The notes under the pieces: model-generated
The model's database searches: none
The model's input: the letters and a program-made list of their open reading frames with translations, nothing else
Told to the model about the DNA's origin: nothing
In this document: positions 5,912 to 7,784 of the stretch, in pieces
How positions within the stretch are numbered: position 1 is the first letter of the stretch
Layout: each line of letters begins with the position of its first letter
Made by a program: the position numbers and the translations under genes
Source: a bacterium
Lineage (GTDB): Bacteria; Hydrogenedentota; Hydrogenedentia; Hydrogenedentiales; SLHB01
Direction: 5' to 3'
Length of the DNA: 7,784 bases
Assembly: GCA_024231375.1 (NCBI GenBank)
Contig: JAAEQP010000665.1
Span: 1 to 7,784, forward strand

Positions 5912-7363
5912 ATGAACCGCAGGACGTTTATGGCGGCCGGGCTGGCGACAGGAGCCTTGGTCGCCCGGGCGGGTGTCGCGGAGCCGGATAACCGGCCCAA
6001 CATCCTCTGGCTCATCTCCGAGGATACCTCGCCCGACATGGCGTGCTACGGTACGACTCAGGTTCAGACACCGAACCTCGACCGTTTCGCGTCGCAAGGT
6101 GTTCGGTATACACAGGCCTACGCCACCGCGCCGGTGTGCTCGGCCGTGCGGTCGGGGTTCATGACCGGCATGTACCAGACCACCGTCGGCGCCCACAACC
6201 ACCGTAGCCATCGCGACGACGGGTACCGGTTGCCGGAACCGGTAGAGCCCATCACGGAGTACTTCCGCAAGGCCGGATACTACGTGTCCAACGCGGCGGG
6301 TTTGAGCCGCAACAGAGGCGGCAAGACGGATTGGAATTTCGTCCCCACCCGCAAACCCTTTGACGGCACGGACTGGTCACAGCGCAAGCCGGGACAACCC
6401 TTCTTCGCGCAGATCAACTTCAAACTCACCCATCGCACCTTCCAACGCGATAAAGACCGCCCCATCGACCCGGCCACGGTCGACATTCCGCCCTACTATC
6501 CCGACCATCCCCTGACGCGGCGCGACTGGGCCGACTACCTCGAATCGCTCCAGGTTCTGGACAACCAGGTGGGTGAAGTGCTCGCCCGGCTCGACGAAGA
6601 GGGCCTGGCCGAAAACACCATCGTCTTCTACTTCGGCGACCACGGCCGGCCCCATGTCCGAGGCAAACAATGGTTGTATCAAGGCGGGATTCACATTCCT
6701 CTGATCGTGCGCTGGCCGGGACGTATCCAGCCCGGCGTGTCCAACGATTTGGTCAGCACGGTGGACTTCGCTCCCACGGCCATGTCACTGGCCGGATTCA
6801 AGCCGCCCTCACACTGGCAGGGCCAGGTGTTCGTTGGCCCAAATTCCGTGAAGCGCGATACCGCCTTCGCCGCACGCGACCGGTGCGACGAAACCGTCGA
6901 CCGAATCCGATGCGTCTGTACGGACCGCTACAAGTACATCCGCAACTTCTATCCCGACCGCCCCTACACCCAGTTCAATGCCTACAAGAAGAAGCAGTAC
7001 CCCGTGTTGACCCTCATGGAAGTGCTGCACAAACGCGGCGAACTGACGGACGCCCAGGCACACTTCATGGCGCCCACGCGTCCCACCGAAGAGTTGTACG
7101 ACCTCGTCGCGGACCCGCATGAGGTACGCAATCTCGCTGACGACCCGGCCCATCAAGAGACGCTCAAGAACCTGCGCGCCAAGCTGGACGATTGGATGAC
7201 CGCCACCGACGATCAGGGGCGATTCCCGGAACCGACCGAGGTGACCGACGAATGGGACCGCGAGGCTCAGGGACGCTACGCGTCGGCCATGGAGAAGCGC
7301 GGGCTGTCGCCGGACGCATCCGACGAAGAGTACCTGGCCTGGTGGGAGCGCACCTTGCTCTAG
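5912..7363 (+). CDS. Tat-exported sulfatase, heparan N-sulfatase-like
   Basis: The 483-residue protein is a type I (formylglycine) sulfatase that hydrolyses sulfate esters or sulfamates. It starts MNRRTFMAAG, a twin-arginine signal, with GGGGGG (5898-5903) 8 bases before ATG 5912. Visible motifs are NILWLISEDTSPD (E37, D38, calcium ligands), APVCSAVRSGFMTG (C76 to be converted to formylglycine, R80), KTHR-type LTHR with H174, FGDHG (D243, H244) and K252 in VRGKQW. MTGMYQTTVGAHNHRS and GGKTDWNF are typical of the large S1 subgroup that resembles N-sulfoglucosamine sulfohydrolase. The core reads C-S-A-V-R instead of the canonical C-x-P-x-R, but keeps the essential Cys and Arg. No sulfatase-maturing enzyme is in the window. 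A C-terminal ELYDLVADPHEVRNLADDP segment is standard for the family. The stop TAG lies inside the left arm of the downstream inverted-repeat element. The substrate (sulfated glycan or sulfamated sugar) is inferred. Confidence 0.93.
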   Translation: MNRRTFMAAGLATGALVARAGVAEPDNRPNILWLISEDTSPDMACYGTTQVQTPNLDRFASQGVRYTQAYATAPVCSAVRSGFMTGMYQTTVGAHNHRSHRDDGYRLPEPVEPITEYFRKAGYYVSNAAGLSRNRGGKTDWNFVPTRKPFDGTDWSQRKPGQPFFAQINFKLTHRTFQRDKDRPIDPATVDIPPYYPDHPLTRRDWADYLESLQVLDNQVGEVLARLDEEGLAENTIVFYFGDHGRPHVRGKQWLYQGGIHIPLIVRWPGRIQPGVSNDLVSTVDFAPTAMSLAGFKPPSHWQGQVFVGPNSVKRDTAFAARDRCDETVDRIRCVCTDRYKYIRNFYPDRPYTQFNAYKKKQYPVLTLMEVLHKRGELTDAQAHFMAPTRPTEELYDLVADPHEVRNLADDPAHQETLKNLRAKLDDWMTATDDQGRFPEPTEVTDEWDREAQGRYASAMEKRGLSPDASDEEYLAWWERTLL

Positions 7364-7380
7364 CCCGGATATTTCACCGG
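7359..7380 (+). repeat. left terminal inverted repeat
   Basis: This is the left arm of the perfect 22-base inverted repeat. It includes the TAG stop codon of the sulfatase gene (7361-7363). Confidence 0.85.
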
Positions 7381-7521
7381 GTTCCGTCGCGAGCGAGTGA
7401 AGATTGCGCCAGATCAGGTGCTTGGTGCTGGCTGCCGGACGACAGCGTGTCGAGATACGTCGAGGTCGGCAGGCAAGGCAAGTGCCTGAGATGGTGTGAG
7501 ATTCACGCGCGCAGCAGAAAG

Positions 7522-7543
7522 CCGGTGAAATATCCGGGCTAGA
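7522..7543 (-). repeat. right terminal inverted repeat
   Basis: This is the right arm, the exact reverse complement of 7359-7380. Identity ends on both sides at the same base, with only scattered matches beyond. Confidence 0.85.
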
Positions 7544-7784
7544 CCACCCCCTGGCCCACTCCAAGCAGGAACGGGCAGACCATTCCTTCCACTCGTCATG
7601 CTGAGCGCGGGCAATCATCTCGCACCCAGGCCCGCCACCCATCAACTCATGCACAGGGAAGTTGACCCAGGGCAATCGCACTAAAACTCAATCTGCTATA
7701 GCGTCTGCGTTGTGAGTGCAGCCCCGCGTACCCCTTCCGGCCCACGGAGGAGAGATCGATCTGCGCAGTAAGCTTAGTTAGACA
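7544..7784. other. non-coding right edge
   Basis: I find no gene in these 241 bases; open frames crossing it on the minus strand continue antisense through the sulfatase and have no family motifs. It includes the dispersed-repeat candidate at 7594-7626. GGAGGAGAG (7746-7754) resembles a ribosome-binding site, but no ATG, GTG or TTG follows at a usable distance on the plus strand. Confidence 0.5.
7594..7626. repeat. copy of a widespread GTCATGCTGAGCG-type dispersed repeat
   Basis: GTCATGCTGAGCG begins at 7595, and CATCTCGCACC follows 10 bases further on. On the minus strand the frame reads CEMIARAQHDE. From memory this matches a very common intergenic repeat whose spurious translation (CEM-x-R-x-AQHD) recurs in many environmental genomes. 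The middle (CGGGCAAT) differs from the version I know. The function is unknown. Confidence 0.4.

Larger units (their letters stand above)
7359..7543. mobile_element. MITE-like element with 22-base terminal inverted repeats
   Basis: Positions 7359-7380 and 7522-7543 are perfect inverted copies (22 of 22 bases; core CCCGGATATTTCACCGG). They enclose 141 bases with no credible gene. If the outer CTAG (7360-7363 and 7539-7542) is a target duplication, the element proper is 7364-7538 with 17-base ends; because CTAG is its own complement, repeat and duplication cannot be told apart here. Inside are minor hairpins (CTGCCG 7432-7437 with CGGCAG 7467-7472; AGGCA 7476-7480 with TGCCT 7483-7487). The size, ends and absence of a transposase fit a non-autonomous miniature element. 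No T tract follows, so a simple terminator is less likely, though the stem could protect the operon's 3' end. Confidence 0.65.

Noticed and set aside
6809..7681. Minus-strand frame through the sulfatase, the MITE-like element and the AQHDE repeat
   Set aside because: It crosses three unrelated sequence units, and the apparent N-terminus is only the repeat's spurious translation.
7662..7702. Promoter made of TTGACC (7662-7667) and TATAGC (7697-7702)
   Set aside because: The spacer is 29 bases, far from the 16-18 needed; the alternative TAAAAC gives only 14.
1..7784. CRISPR array, tRNA or rRNA
   Set aside because: No regularly spaced direct repeats, cloverleaf or rRNA-like segment was seen on either strand.

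Overview
The window (about 60% GC, chromosomal in character) looks like a piece of a bacterial genome from the PVC superphylum or a similar polysaccharide-degrading lineage (Planctomycetota, Lentisphaerota, Verrucomicrobiota or Hydrogenedentota). The grounds are gene content: a secreted multihaem protein related to the hydrazine synthase alpha subunit, a DUF1080 (3-keto-disaccharide hydrolase family) lipoprotein and a Tat-exported sulfatase in tandem. This combination is typical of those phyla. No marker gene fixes the phylum.

Layout. Positions 1-80 are non-coding, with a REP-like oligonucleotide at the extreme left. A histidinol-phosphatase-like PHP phosphoesterase lies on the minus strand (965 to 81). 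A 350-base divergent intergenic region follows (966-1315). It holds a strong hairpin, a 10-base palindrome and a good sigma70-type promoter (1242-1270) pointing right. Then comes a plus-strand cluster: a 40-codon signal-peptide ORF (1316-1438), a 76-codon ORF (1435-1665) that looks like the C-terminal tail of a sulfatase or phosphodiesterase, the 1107-residue HzsA-related protein (1665-4988), the DUF1080 lipoprotein (5058-5876) and the sulfatase (5912-7363). The first three overlap by 4 and 1 bases (GTGA and TAATG). The later gaps are 69 and 35 bases, so all five are probably one transcript.

The sulfatase stop codon lies inside the left arm of a perfect 22-base inverted repeat that bounds a gene-less, roughly 185-base element (7359-7543), most likely a MITE-like non-autonomous transposable element. 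The last 241 bases are non-coding and hold one copy of what looks like a widespread dispersed repeat (7594-7626).

How the genes may work together (inference): all three large operon products carry export signals. The sulfatase would remove sulfate from a glycan or amino sugar. The DUF1080 protein would hydrolyse an oxidised (3-keto) glycoside or bind the glycan. The three-haem beta-propeller protein could supply the redox step or pass electrons to the respiratory chain. The PHP phosphatase is divergent and probably separate housekeeping metabolism. The least described items are the haem protein with its roughly 275-residue N-terminal extension, its linkage to glycan enzymes, and the broken or miniature ORFs at the head of the operon.
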